Source: Stenotrophomonas sp. PS02298 (lineage in GTDB: Bacteria > Pseudomonadota > Gammaproteobacteria > Xanthomonadales > Xanthomonadaceae). Taken from it: a stretch of 56,985 nt of DNA. Position numbers and translations under genes: made by a program. The stretch is from contig NZ_JASCOR010000007.1 of NCBI RefSeq assembly GCF_029959445.1, forward strand, positions 1 to 56,985, written 5' to 3'. The notes below the pieces were generated by a model. That model was not told where the DNA came from. It worked only from the letters and a program-made list of their open reading frames with translations, and searched no databases. Below, piece by piece: positions 1-7,070 of this stretch (position 1 is the first letter of the stretch; the number at the start of each line of letters is the position of its first letter).

Positions 1-2
1 AG

Positions 3-95
3 GAACGACCGAAGAAGATCTTGGGCGGCCTGACACCGGCCGCCTATGCCCAACAGTTGGCGGCCAAAGCCGCTACGATTAAATCTGGACTCTAA
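3..95 (+). CDS. IS3-type transposase OrfB, C-terminal fragment
   Basis: Only the last 30 residues are inside the window, ending at a TAA at 93-95. The residues LGGLTPAAYAQQL match the end of the DDE integrase-type transposase of IS3 elements, downstream of the catalytic Glu. The catalytic residues themselves lie upstream, so it is unknown whether the element is intact. The call rests on this short tail. Confidence 0.5.
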   Translation, partial: ERPKKILGGLTPAAYAQQLAAKAATIKSGL

Positions 96-99
96 AGGG

Positions 100-119
100 C
101 CCCGCTACTGAAAGCGGGG
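100..119 (+). terminator. GC-rich hairpin after the transposase stop
   Basis: CCCCGCT (100-106) and AGCGGGG (113-119) form a perfect 7-bp stem with a 6-nt loop, 4 nt after the transposase stop. There is no U tract. It may be a terminator or part of the element's terminal inverted repeat. Confidence 0.35.
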
Positions 120-206
120 GGACGTCGGTGTTGCCTTATACGCGTGGGTTCGTTGACAGGACTGTGGATTGATTCGGTTGCATTGGAAGCTCTGCAGGGG
201 GTGCTT

Positions 207-235
207 GCTTCGCGGCTTACGCCGCTCCTTCCTAC
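207..235. repeat. Single copy of the GTAGGAGCGGCGT-type palindromic repeat
   Basis: GCTTCGCGGCTTACGCCGCTCCTT is one arm of the palindromic element that recurs at 1888, 29536/29648, 38550/38625 and 42679/42781. It lies just beyond the stop codon of the L,D-transpeptidase gene, between that gene and the insertion-sequence end. Confidence 0.6.
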
Positions 236-293
236 AAAAGAAGGAGCCTCTCGCTGCTGATGCGGATGCGGATGCGCAGGCAGGGCACCTTCT

Positions 294-965
294 TCAGCGC
301 CCTGCGTGTTTGCCTTCGCGGTCTGTCCCGGCGGCGCGACTCTTTGCGAACTCCGGGAAGGTCGCTTCCAGGCTGTCCTTGTCCGGCAGGATGTAGAACA
401 GGCCGCCGCGCTCGAATGTCGGGCTGACGATCTGTTCGTAGAAGTCCGGCGCGATGTTGATGCAGCCGTGGGTGACACGGTTGTCGTCCGGTGTTGGCGA
501 TGCGAGGCGCTCTGCACGCCGCTCGGCGGGCACGCCGGTAGCGGTGGGATGGATGGAGACTGCGGAATCGTAGTCCACCCACAGCACGCGGCCCGCATCA
601 AGCGAGGGGCCGAAGCCGCCGATGAAACGACCCGCGGGTGTGGTGCGGTCGCGGCCCGGAATCTCGCGCAGCGCGAGTCCGGCTACGCCAGGAGCTACGT
701 GATCGCCGGTTGCCGAGCCAAACAGTCCGGGCGTGGCGCCGCGCAGTCGGCCGTCGCCACTGAACACAAGGATCTGTGCCGCGGCCTTGTCCATGATCGC
801 GAACGGATAGCCCTGGTTGTCCTTGCTTGCGACAACCCAACCGGCAAGTTCAATCACCGTGTCGGACACCTTTTGATCTGGCGGGAGCTGATCGACGGCG
901 CCTGCCGTTTGTTGCACGGTGGCGTCTCGGGCGCTGGCTACGTTGACGCTTGCGAACGCCAGCAC
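294..965 (-). CDS. L,D-transpeptidase (YkuD-type catalytic domain)
   Basis: The protein has the YkuD-fold signature of L,D-transpeptidases: a conserved His in SIHP (about residue 139) and the catalytic RVTHGCINI motif with Cys at about residue 168. These enzymes act in the periplasm, cross-linking peptidoglycan 3-3 or attaching lipoproteins to it. The 223-residue length counts from the GTG at 965, which leaves only a short hydrophobic stretch ending NVASA. The frame stays open upstream to about 1060 and encodes a much better signal peptide (PAILAAFGVLAFASVNVASA), but it contains no ATG, GTG or TTG; only an ATT at 1023-1025 is available. The true start is therefore uncertain, and a rare start or a sequence error are both possible. 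A Lpp-like lipoprotein gene lies 146 bp upstream on the same strand, which suggests a substrate relationship. Confidence 0.85.
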   Translation of the reverse strand: MLAFASVNVASARDATVQQTAGAVDQLPPDQKVSDTVIELAGWVVASKDNQGYPFAIMDKAAAQILVFSGDGRLRGATPGLFGSATGDHVAPGVAGLALREIPGRDRTTPAGRFIGGFGPSLDAGRVLWVDYDSAVSIHPTATGVPAERRAERLASPTPDDNRVTHGCINIAPDFYEQIVSPTFERGGLFYILPDKDSLEATFPEFAKSRAAGTDREGKHAGR

Positions 966-1111
966 GCCAAAAGCGGCGAGGATTGCAGGGTATGTGTGCG
1001 TACGGATGGGACGGTTCCTTGCAATGAAGACTGATCGGGGGAGGAAGCCAGTGGCCGGTCAAGGCCACCGGATCCTGAATTCAGATATTCATCATGAATC
1101 GGATGGAGCGA

Positions 1112-1378
1112 TCAGCCGCGCGGTGTACGGCGTGGTGCATTTTCGAGTTGCTGGACGCGACCTTCAATTTGATCCAGCCGTTGGTTGGCCTGCTGTGCGG
1201 ACTGGTTGGCTGACTCGGCGCTCTGTGCCGCGCCCTGCACCCTCGTGTCGAGTTGGTCGAGGCGTGAGTTGATCCCTGCGAACTCTTCTTTATAGGTTGC
1301 ACAGGACGCCAGGCTCATGACGACGACTGCCACGCCGAGCGTACGCGCCATCACCATTTTCTGCTTGGTCATGAACAT
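1112..1378 (-). CDS. Lpp/OprI-like outer-membrane lipoprotein
   Basis: This is an 88-residue protein with a lipoprotein signal peptide and lipobox (MSLASC, Cys at about residue 26). A helical coiled-coil segment follows, rich in Ala, Gln and Ser with a heptad pattern (about residues 30-78), as in Braun-type lipoproteins. An AGGAGG lies 7 nt before the ATG at 1378, which fixes the start. Unlike E. coli Lpp, the C-terminus (RRTPRG) has no terminal Lys for covalent attachment to peptidoglycan. It is followed on the same strand by an L,D-transpeptidase, the enzyme class that links Lpp to peptidoglycan in enterobacteria. It may be a free-form lipoprotein. Confidence 0.8.
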   Translation of the reverse strand: MFMTKQKMVMARTLGVAVVVMSLASCATYKEEFAGINSRLDQLDTRVQGAAQSAESANQSAQQANQRLDQIEGRVQQLENAPRRTPRG

Positions 1379-1936
1379 TCCACTTCCTCCTACGTTTGGG
1401 GGATCTCGAATATAGCTACGTTTCTGCAGAGCAGCGTGATGCGCTTTCAGCTGACGTTTGCACAGATAAATGAACTGTGAAGGTGTTTGAATGAGCAGCG
1501 TTGTTGCTTGAATTCAGCAAGCTCAAGGAATGCCGTTGAATTTGATGGACCAACGCGTGGTGGGCGCAGTCATCTATGCAGATACGAGGTGAAAATTTTC
1601 GGGTGAACAGGCGTTCGCTTCTGCGCTTATGACCATGCAACGAGGTCTTCGATTTGCCAATTCATCGGTATGAATTGGCATCGTGGTCGGCTGCAAGAAG
1701 TGCACGAAGTCGGTGTGAGCTCTGTATGCAACATGCAGCTGCTGCGTCGCGCGGTGTGGTGGCTCTATGCCACGAGCTGTCTATCGGAACATTCGGCACG
1801 ATGATCAATTTCTGCGCGTTTGTTGATCAGCTGGTTCGCTGCCAGCTGGCACCATTGGATGCACGGACCGTGCAGGCGTTTCAGTTTGGTGGCTTCGCGG
1901 CTTACGCCGCTCCTACAAACAGCCAATCAGCGGACG
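1379..1936. other. Gene-poor intergenic region
   Basis: This is 558 bp between the lipoprotein start and the 3' end of the AraC gene. Its base composition is lower in GC than its surroundings. The only defined structure I see is a palindromic repeat arm near its end. Small open frames on both strands have no recognisable features. Confidence 0.5.
1888..1920. repeat. Palindromic repeat arm (GTAGGAGCGGCGTAAGCCGCGAA type)
   Basis: GGCTTCGCGGCTTACGCCGC followed by TCCTACAAAC is one arm of the repeat found as inverted pairs elsewhere in the window. Here it sits alone, about 17 bp past the 3' end of the AraC gene. Confidence 0.75.
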
Positions 1937-2899
1937 CTACTTCAGCTGCGAGGGTGATGTGCCGTACTGGCGCTTGAACGCGGCGCTGAAGCTGCTGGTG
2001 TGTGCGTAGCCAGCTATGGTGGCGGCCACATCCACGGGAACGCGCTGGCGCAGCAATGCCTGGCGGGCGCGTTCCAGCCGTAGCTCGCGCTGGTAGTTGG
2101 CGATGCTTTGGCCATGGCAATGCTGGAAGCCACGTTGCAGGTCAACTGCATTGGTGCCGAGCTGGCGCGCCATCTGCACGATGCTCAGTGTGTCGGCCTC
2201 TCCACTTTGCAACCACTGCTGCAGGCGGGTGACGCAGCGCTGCAGGTGCGCACCCAAAGGCTTCTCGCTGCCCTCGCTGGCCAGTGTCTGCAGCACGTCC
2301 GCCGCCAGTTCCAGGGCAAAGCTTTCCTGCTGCAGGCGGCGCAGCAATGGCAGCGAACCGGTCTTGTTCTCCAGCAGTTGCGTCGCCCGCTGCAACAACG
2401 GCGCCGGCGGCCGCCATGCATGGTTGTCGGCATGGCCATTACAAATGCGTGCCAATCGGGCACTGCCACGGGAATCGGCCTGCAACTGCCGCTGCAACCA
2501 GTCATCGCTGAGGTGCAGGCTGACCTTGCCTTCCTGTCGTCCAGCCTGCCAATGGCGCTGGAAGCTGTCTTCCTCACGCAGGTGGACCAGCATGGTCGGC
2601 ATGCGTCGATGGTTGCCCTCCAGCCGCAAGCGGTGCTTGCCGATGGCAACGTCGGCCTCGCCATCCACCAGGAAACCGGCGGTGATGCCCGGTGCCAGGC
2701 GGTTGTGGCTGCAGCCGCCCACCATGTCGCGGCTACGGCTCAGGTAGAGCGACACGCCATCGTCCAGCGCGTGCACCTGCTGCCAGCCGGCCAGCACCGG
2801 GGTGGCGTCGGCCATGCCGGCATCGAAATCAACCTGCCCGCCCAGCGCGTTTGCTGCGGTCATTAGTTCGGCGCAGGTGAAAACCTGCATGCAGGGCAT
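1937..2899 (-). CDS. AraC-family transcriptional regulator, PchR-like
   Basis: A 320-residue AraC/XylS regulator. The C-terminal ~100 residues hold the two helix-turn-helix motifs: the first in the segment VQMARQLGTNAVDLQRGF, the second in VAATIAGYAHTSSFSAAFKR, ending in the family-typical YGTSPSQLK. The long N-terminal domain fits PchR-type regulators, which sense a ferric siderophore and activate its uptake genes. It is divergent from a siderophore-uptake operon with a Fur-box-like sequence between them, which supports that role by context. The ATG at 2899 has an AGGA about 12 nt upstream; an alternative ATG is at 2890. Confidence 0.85.
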   Translation of the reverse strand: MPCMQVFTCAELMTAANALGGQVDFDAGMADATPVLAGWQQVHALDDGVSLYLSRSRDMVGGCSHNRLAPGITAGFLVDGEADVAIGKHRLRLEGNHRRMPTMLVHLREEDSFQRHWQAGRQEGKVSLHLSDDWLQRQLQADSRGSARLARICNGHADNHAWRPPAPLLQRATQLLENKTGSLPLLRRLQQESFALELAADVLQTLASEGSEKPLGAHLQRCVTRLQQWLQSGEADTLSIVQMARQLGTNAVDLQRGFQHCHGQSIANYQRELRLERARQALLRQRVPVDVAATIAGYAHTSSFSAAFKRQYGTSPSQLK

Positions 2900-2951
2900 C
2901 CCGGAATGTGGTCCTGCCTAAATTTTCCTTCGCTGCGCCTAAACTTTCAAT

Positions 2952-2970
2952 GGTATTGATAACTATTCTT
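2952..2970 (+). promoter_or_regulatory. Candidate Fur box upstream of the siderophore-uptake operon
   Basis: GGTATTGATAACTATTCTT matches 13 of 19 positions of the classical Fur consensus GATAATGATAATCATTATC. It is an AT-rich island in a GC-rich genome. It lies between the divergent AraC gene and the small protein/MFS/TonB receptor genes, the expected place for iron-dependent repression. Confidence 0.65.
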
Positions 2971-3026
2971 ATTTGAGGGGCCGCGTATGGACGGCCCTGC
3001 CCCGTATTCAGTGAAGGTCAGTGGCA

Positions 3027-3413
3027 ATGGGTTTGACGATCAAGCAGGCGGCCGTGGTCCGCGCCGTCTTCCACGATGCGGTCAGCGCGGACGAGATCCG
3101 CCACTGGCTGCAGCGCGTGGAAGCCTTGATCGTGGCCGCCACGCCGTTCTACTTCATCGCCAGCACCGTGCCCGGCGCCAGCTTCAGTGACGATTACCGC
3201 GCCATCCAGGCGCTCTGGTACAAGCAGCACAAACCCGCCTTCCGTGTTTACTGCAAGGGCCTGGTGCGCATCGCCAGCAGCGCCGCCGAGCTGCAGCGGC
3301 TGGATACGCCGGCCCTGCATGCGGCCTGGGGCGTGCCCTACTACGTCACCACTGACGACGCCGACGGCATGCGCTGGGTCGGCCAACAGCTGGAGCAGGC
3401 CGATGCGCACTGA
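3027..3413 (+). CDS. Small protein of unknown function, first gene of the siderophore-uptake operon
   Basis: I do not recognise this 128-residue soluble protein. It has no signal peptide, no membrane segment and no obvious metal-binding motif; it looks like a compact alpha/beta protein with several aromatic residues (FYFIAST, WYKQHK, FRVYCKG). The ATG at 3027 is preceded by AAGG at 3014-3017; a GTG at 3021 in the same frame is an alternative. Its stop overlaps the start of the MFS gene by 11 nt, so translation is probably coupled and the protein likely works with siderophore import, for example in release or modification of the cargo. That role is inferred only from position. Confidence 0.75.
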   Translation: MGLTIKQAAVVRAVFHDAVSADEIRHWLQRVEALIVAATPFYFIASTVPGASFSDDYRAIQALWYKQHKPAFRVYCKGLVRIASSAAELQRLDTPALHAAWGVPYYVTTDDADGMRWVGQQLEQADAH

Positions 3414-4623
3414 ACACGGCGCGGCCTCCCGTTTCGGCCTTGGCGTCATCGTGGCGCTGTACATGGCGCATGCGCTGCCGCTGTATTTCTACAACGTGGC
3501 GGTACCCGCCATCCTGCGCAGCCAGAGCGTGGACCTGCGCTGGATCGGCATGTTGTCGCTGCTGTACCTGCCTTGGGCATTCAAATTCCTGTGGGCGCCG
3601 CTGGTGGACCGCTGGCACCTGCCTGCCCTGGGCCGTCGCCGCAGCTGGTTGTGGCTGACCCAGTTGTTGTTGCTGGTTGGCATCCTGGTATTGGCCTTCA
3701 CCGGACTGGACCATGGCCTGACCGTGTTCGTGCTGGTCGGCATGTGGATCTCCACCATCGCCGCCACCCAGGACATCGCCATCGATGGCTATACGGTGGA
3801 AGCATTGGCACCGGCAGAGCACCGCCTGGGCAGCATGGCGCAGAGCGTGGGCGTGGCGCTGGGCAGCATGGTCGGCGGCGCAGGCGTGCTGTGGCTGTAC
3901 GAAACCCGCGGCTGGAACGTGGCCCTGCTGAGTCTGGCGGCGATGAGTGCCTTGACCCTGTTCGCCGTACAGCAGATCAACGAGGTGCCACGGCCGGCGG
4001 CCAGCCAGCGGCCGAGCGTGCTGCGTGCGCTGCGCCGGCCCGAGCTGCGCTGGGCGCTGCTGCTGATCGTCCTGTATCGCATGGTGGAAGCACCGGCGAT
4101 GGCGATGGTCAATCCGCTGCTGGTCGACCAGAAGTGGAGCCTGACCGAGATCGGCCTGCTGATCTCGGTGGGCGGTGCCGGCATTGGCATGTTGGCTGCG
4201 TTGGGCGCGGCCTGGCTGCTCAAGCAGCGCAGCGCCGAACAGCTGCTGATGCACGCCGGTTGGTGGCGCACGCTGCTGTATGTGCTGCTGGCCGCCTTGC
4301 TTTACAGCGGTGTGCTTGCCTCCTCGCAGTTTGGGCTGGGCGCGCTGGTGATTGCCCTGCTGGCCCTGCGCTATGTCGCCATGACCAGCCTGTATGCCTT
4401 GTTCATGCGGCTCAGCTCGCGCGAGCAGGCCGGTACCGATTTCACCCTGCTGGTGTGCTTCGAACTGCTGATCTTCTTCATCGGCGGTGCCTTGTCCGGC
4501 TTCCTCGCCAAGGGCCTGGGTTACCCCGCTTATTACGTGGCGCTGGCGATCGTCTCCGCGCTTGGGTTGCTGTTGTGCCGGCCGCTGCTGCGCCTCTTCG
4601 CGCCCTCTCCTTCTTCTCCCTGA
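3403..4623 (+). CDS. MFS transporter, RhtX/FptX (AmpG-related) siderophore-uptake type
   Basis: A 406-residue protein with about 12 hydrophobic segments and the major-facilitator pattern. After the first membrane segment comes the LYLPWAFKFLWAPLVDRW stretch, typical of the AmpG/RhtX/FptX branch (…KFLWAPLxDR). FptX and RhtX carry ferric pyochelin or rhizobactin across the inner membrane. The start at 3403 is supported by GGAG 8 nt upstream and by overlap with the preceding gene. The TonB-dependent receptor gene follows after 17 bp. The substrate is unknown; a phenolate or citrate-type siderophore taken from other species is possible, since no biosynthesis genes are present here. Confidence 0.85.
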   Translation: MRTEHGAASRFGLGVIVALYMAHALPLYFYNVAVPAILRSQSVDLRWIGMLSLLYLPWAFKFLWAPLVDRWHLPALGRRRSWLWLTQLLLLVGILVLAFTGLDHGLTVFVLVGMWISTIAATQDIAIDGYTVEALAPAEHRLGSMAQSVGVALGSMVGGAGVLWLYETRGWNVALLSLAAMSALTLFAVQQINEVPRPAASQRPSVLRALRRPELRWALLLIVLYRMVEAPAMAMVNPLLVDQKWSLTEIGLLISVGGAGIGMLAALGAAWLLKQRSAEQLLMHAGWWRTLLYVLLAALLYSGVLASSQFGLGALVIALLALRYVAMTSLYALFMRLSSREQAGTDFTLLVCFELLIFFIGGALSGFLAKGLGYPAYYVALAIVSALGLLLCRPLLRLFAPSPSSP

Positions 4624-4640
4624 TACGTTTCGAGGACACC

Positions 4641-6893
4641 ATGCGGCATACCGCAGCAACGCTTCCGCTCGCCCTGCTGAGCCTGGCCATCAGTGGCCAG
4701 CTTGCAGCACAGGCCAACACCACCACCGGCACCCGCCAGCTGGATGCCGTCAGCGTCACCGCCGTGCGCGGCGCACGCAGCGTGGCCGAGATCGCCGGCA
4801 CCGTGTACGCCATCGAGCGCGAGCAGATCGCCCAGCAGACCGCTGCCGGCCGCAGCACCGCCGACATCCTCGGCCAGCTGGTGCCGTCACTGGCACCGGC
4901 CAGTGGCACCACCAGCAACTACGGCATGACCATGCGTGGCCGCAGCGTGCAGCTGATGATCGATGGCGTGCCGCTGACCGGCGCACGTGATGGCTCGCGC
5001 CAGCTCAACAGCATCTCACCGACGATGATCGAGCGCATCGAGGTGATCTCCGGTGCCACCGCGTTGTACGGCGCCGGTGCCAGCGGCGGCATCATCAACA
5101 TCATCACCCTGCAGCCGGGCGACGCGCCGGTGCAGCTGGCCAGCCAGCTCGGCCTGCGCACGCCCTCGGATGTATCCAGCGACAACCTGGCCTGGAACGC
5201 CGCGCAGACCATGACCGTGCGTGGTGACAGCTTCAGCGGTGCCTTCGGTATCGCCTATGGCCGCCAGGGCGCATCGCTGGATGCGCATGGCCGCCGCATC
5301 GGCCCGGAGATCGCCCAGACCGACCGTCAGGACACCGAGACCAAGGAACTCAACGCGCGCCTTGAATGGGCGCTTAGCCCGGCCCAGCAGCTCAGCGTGG
5401 GCGTGCGTTGGTATGACGACCAGCAGGACAGCGACCACGGCCCGGATTACGGCCCGGGCCTGGCGGTGCTGTTCAACCCCGCTTTCCAGCCCAGCCACAA
5501 CGCCGTCGATGGTCTGCAGTTGAACGCACAGCCGCGCACCCGCCACCAGGGCGTCAATGCGCAGTACCGCAACCGCGATGTGTTCGGCGGCCAGGAGCTG
5601 AGCGTGGAAGCCTATTACCGCAACGAACAGGGCCGCTGGTTCCCGTCGGTATCGACGTTGGTGCATCCGGCGCTGCCCGGTGGCTATGCCTATGTGGCCA
5701 TGCAGTCCAATACCGACATCGACGTCTGGGGCCTGCGCAGCGCCCTGCACAAGGGTTTCGATATCGGCGGGCGCAGCCTGCAGCTGTCCTATGGCGTGGA
5801 CCATGAGCGCGAAGAGGACAGCCAGCGCGGGCAGATGTACGACATCAACCGCTTCATCGCCAGCAATGGCTTGAACTATGTGCCGACCGCGCAATACGCG
5901 ATGGGCCCGGATGTGCGCGTGGATACCACCGGCCTGTTCCTGCAGGCCGACCATGCGCTGAGCGAACGTTTCAGCGTGCAGGCAGGCATGCGCCACCAGA
6001 TCCTGCGCAACAACGTGGACGATTCGCTGCCCTACACCGAGGCGATCACCGCCGACGCAGTGGCCGGCTATCAGCCGCAGCTGCTGGCCGGTGGCCGCGT
6101 GCGCCATTCGCAGACGCTGTTCAATGCCGGCGTGGTCTACAAGTTCAGCGACGCGCAGCAGTTGTTCGCCAACTTCTCGCAGGGCTTCAGCCTGCCCGAT
6201 ACGCAGCGCATGCTGCGTGACGTTCCAGCCAACTTCGTCATCGACAGCCGCAACATCGGCCCGATCAAGGTCGACAACTACGAGCTGGGCTGGCGCTTGA
6301 ACAACACGCAGCTGCAGAGTGCGGTGACCGCGTTCTACAACCGCTCGGACAAGACCGTGCAGTTCAACCGCAACTACAGTGTGTCGGTGGCCGATACCGA
6401 CGAGCGCGTTTACGGCGTGGAAGCCAACCTGCGCTATACGCCTAACGCACAACTGGAACTGGGTGCCAGCGTCGCCAGCACCCGCGGTCAGTACAGTGAT
6501 GCGGCTGGCCAGTGGCGTGAGCTCAATGCGTTCCGCGTATCGCCGTTGAAGGCTGGCGTGCATGGTCAGTGGCGCTTTGCCAACGATAGTCTGCTGCGTC
6601 TGCAGGGCCAGGCCGTCGGTGGCACCGATGATGCGTGGCGTGATGCGCAGCTGGCCTCGGTCAGTCCAACCATCCGCGCGACGCCGGCGGCAAAGATCCG
6701 TGGCTATGCGGTGTTCGATCTGATCGGTGAGCTGCCGCTGGCCGGTGGGCGGTTCAGCGTGGGCGTCTACAACCTGGCTGATCGCGACTACAAGACCGTG
6801 TATGGCCAGCAGGCGGAAGCGACCTACGGCAAGATTTCCAGCGTGCCGGCGCAGGGGCGGACGTTTGGGGTTGGGTATCGGGTGGAGTACTGA
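4641..6893 (+). CDS. TonB-dependent siderophore receptor
   Basis: A 750-residue outer-membrane receptor. An N-terminal signal peptide ends near AAQA. A TonB-box-like stretch (DAVSVTA) and a plug domain (about residues 45-160) follow, with the hallmark segments SPTMIERIEVISGATALYGA and GGIINIIT. The rest is a 22-strand beta-barrel ending in GVGYRVEY with an aromatic terminal residue. GAGGAC lies 6 nt before the ATG at 4641. It is the last gene of the iron-uptake operon and would import the ferric siderophore that the downstream MFS carrier moves across the inner membrane. The open frame extends 356 codons upstream, but that part is a non-coding frame of the MFS gene. Confidence 0.92.
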   Translation: MRHTAATLPLALLSLAISGQLAAQANTTTGTRQLDAVSVTAVRGARSVAEIAGTVYAIEREQIAQQTAAGRSTADILGQLVPSLAPASGTTSNYGMTMRGRSVQLMIDGVPLTGARDGSRQLNSISPTMIERIEVISGATALYGAGASGGIINIITLQPGDAPVQLASQLGLRTPSDVSSDNLAWNAAQTMTVRGDSFSGAFGIAYGRQGASLDAHGRRIGPEIAQTDRQDTETKELNARLEWALSPAQQLSVGVRWYDDQQDSDHGPDYGPGLAVLFNPAFQPSHNAVDGLQLNAQPRTRHQGVNAQYRNRDVFGGQELSVEAYYRNEQGRWFPSVSTLVHPALPGGYAYVAMQSNTDIDVWGLRSALHKGFDIGGRSLQLSYGVDHEREEDSQRGQMYDINRFIASNGLNYVPTAQYAMGPDVRVDTTGLFLQADHALSERFSVQAGMRHQILRNNVDDSLPYTEAITADAVAGYQPQLLAGGRVRHSQTLFNAGVVYKFSDAQQLFANFSQGFSLPDTQRMLRDVPANFVIDSRNIGPIKVDNYELGWRLNNTQLQSAVTAFYNRSDKTVQFNRNYSVSVADTDERVYGVEANLRYTPNAQLELGASVASTRGQYSDAAGQWRELNAFRVSPLKAGVHGQWRFANDSLLRLQGQAVGGTDDAWRDAQLASVSPTIRATPAAKIRGYAVFDLIGELPLAGGRFSVGVYNLADRDYKTVYGQQAEATYGKISSVPAQGRTFGVGYRVEY

Positions 6894-6920
6894 GGCCTAC
6901 GAGCACCAGGGGCGCTGGTA

Positions 6921-7046
6921 GCCCCTCTCCCGTTTACGGGAGAGGGGTTGGGGTGAGGGGAAGCTTCTAGCGAGCAGACCCATTGCTTTAAAAGCTTCCC
7001 CTCATCCGACCCTTCGGGCCACCTTCTCCCGCAAGCGGGAGAAGCA
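6921..7046. repeat. Convergent intergenic palindromes, probable bidirectional terminators
   Basis: CCCCTCTCCCG/CGGGAGAGGGG (6922-6946) with its GGTTGGGGTGAGGGG tail, then the inverted companion CCTTCTCCCGC/GCGGGAGAAG (7022-7044), occupy the space between convergent genes. The same family recurs in most intergenic gaps of the window. Confidence 0.7.
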
Positions 7047-7070
7047 ATAGCCAGCAGCGCGAGCAGTTCA

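Larger units (their letters stand above)
1..126 (+). mobile_element. 3' end of an IS3-type insertion sequence (truncated by window edge)
   Basis: The window opens inside the end of an insertion sequence. A short open frame (3-95) encodes a C-terminus with the pattern GGLTPAAYAQQLAAKA, which resembles the tail of IS3-family OrfB transposases (RPHxxLGxxTPxxYA). It is followed by a GC-rich palindrome and a run of G at 113-122 that may belong to the right terminal repeat. The exact element end and any target-site duplication cannot be fixed because the left part is missing; the end near 122-126 is an estimate. Confidence 0.55.

Noticed and set aside
1654-1977. A 107-codon plus-strand frame in the gap before the AraC gene
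   Set aside because: Its end reads through a palindromic repeat (FGGFAAYAAPT), there is no ribosome-binding site, and the composition is not convincing.
3573-4640. An apparent 1106-residue fusion in frame with the TonB receptor
   Set aside because: The first 356 residues are an out-of-frame reading of the MFS gene. The receptor's own ribosome-binding site and signal peptide at 4641 define the real start.
3346-4659. A 437-codon Gln/His-rich open frame antisense to the MFS gene
   Set aside because: Its composition reflects the complement of Leu-rich membrane coding sequence; there is no start or ribosome-binding support.
5016-6563. A 515-codon open frame antisense to the TonB receptor gene
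   Set aside because: It has a Val/Ala/His-rich composition typical of the complement of a high-GC gene, and no domain features.
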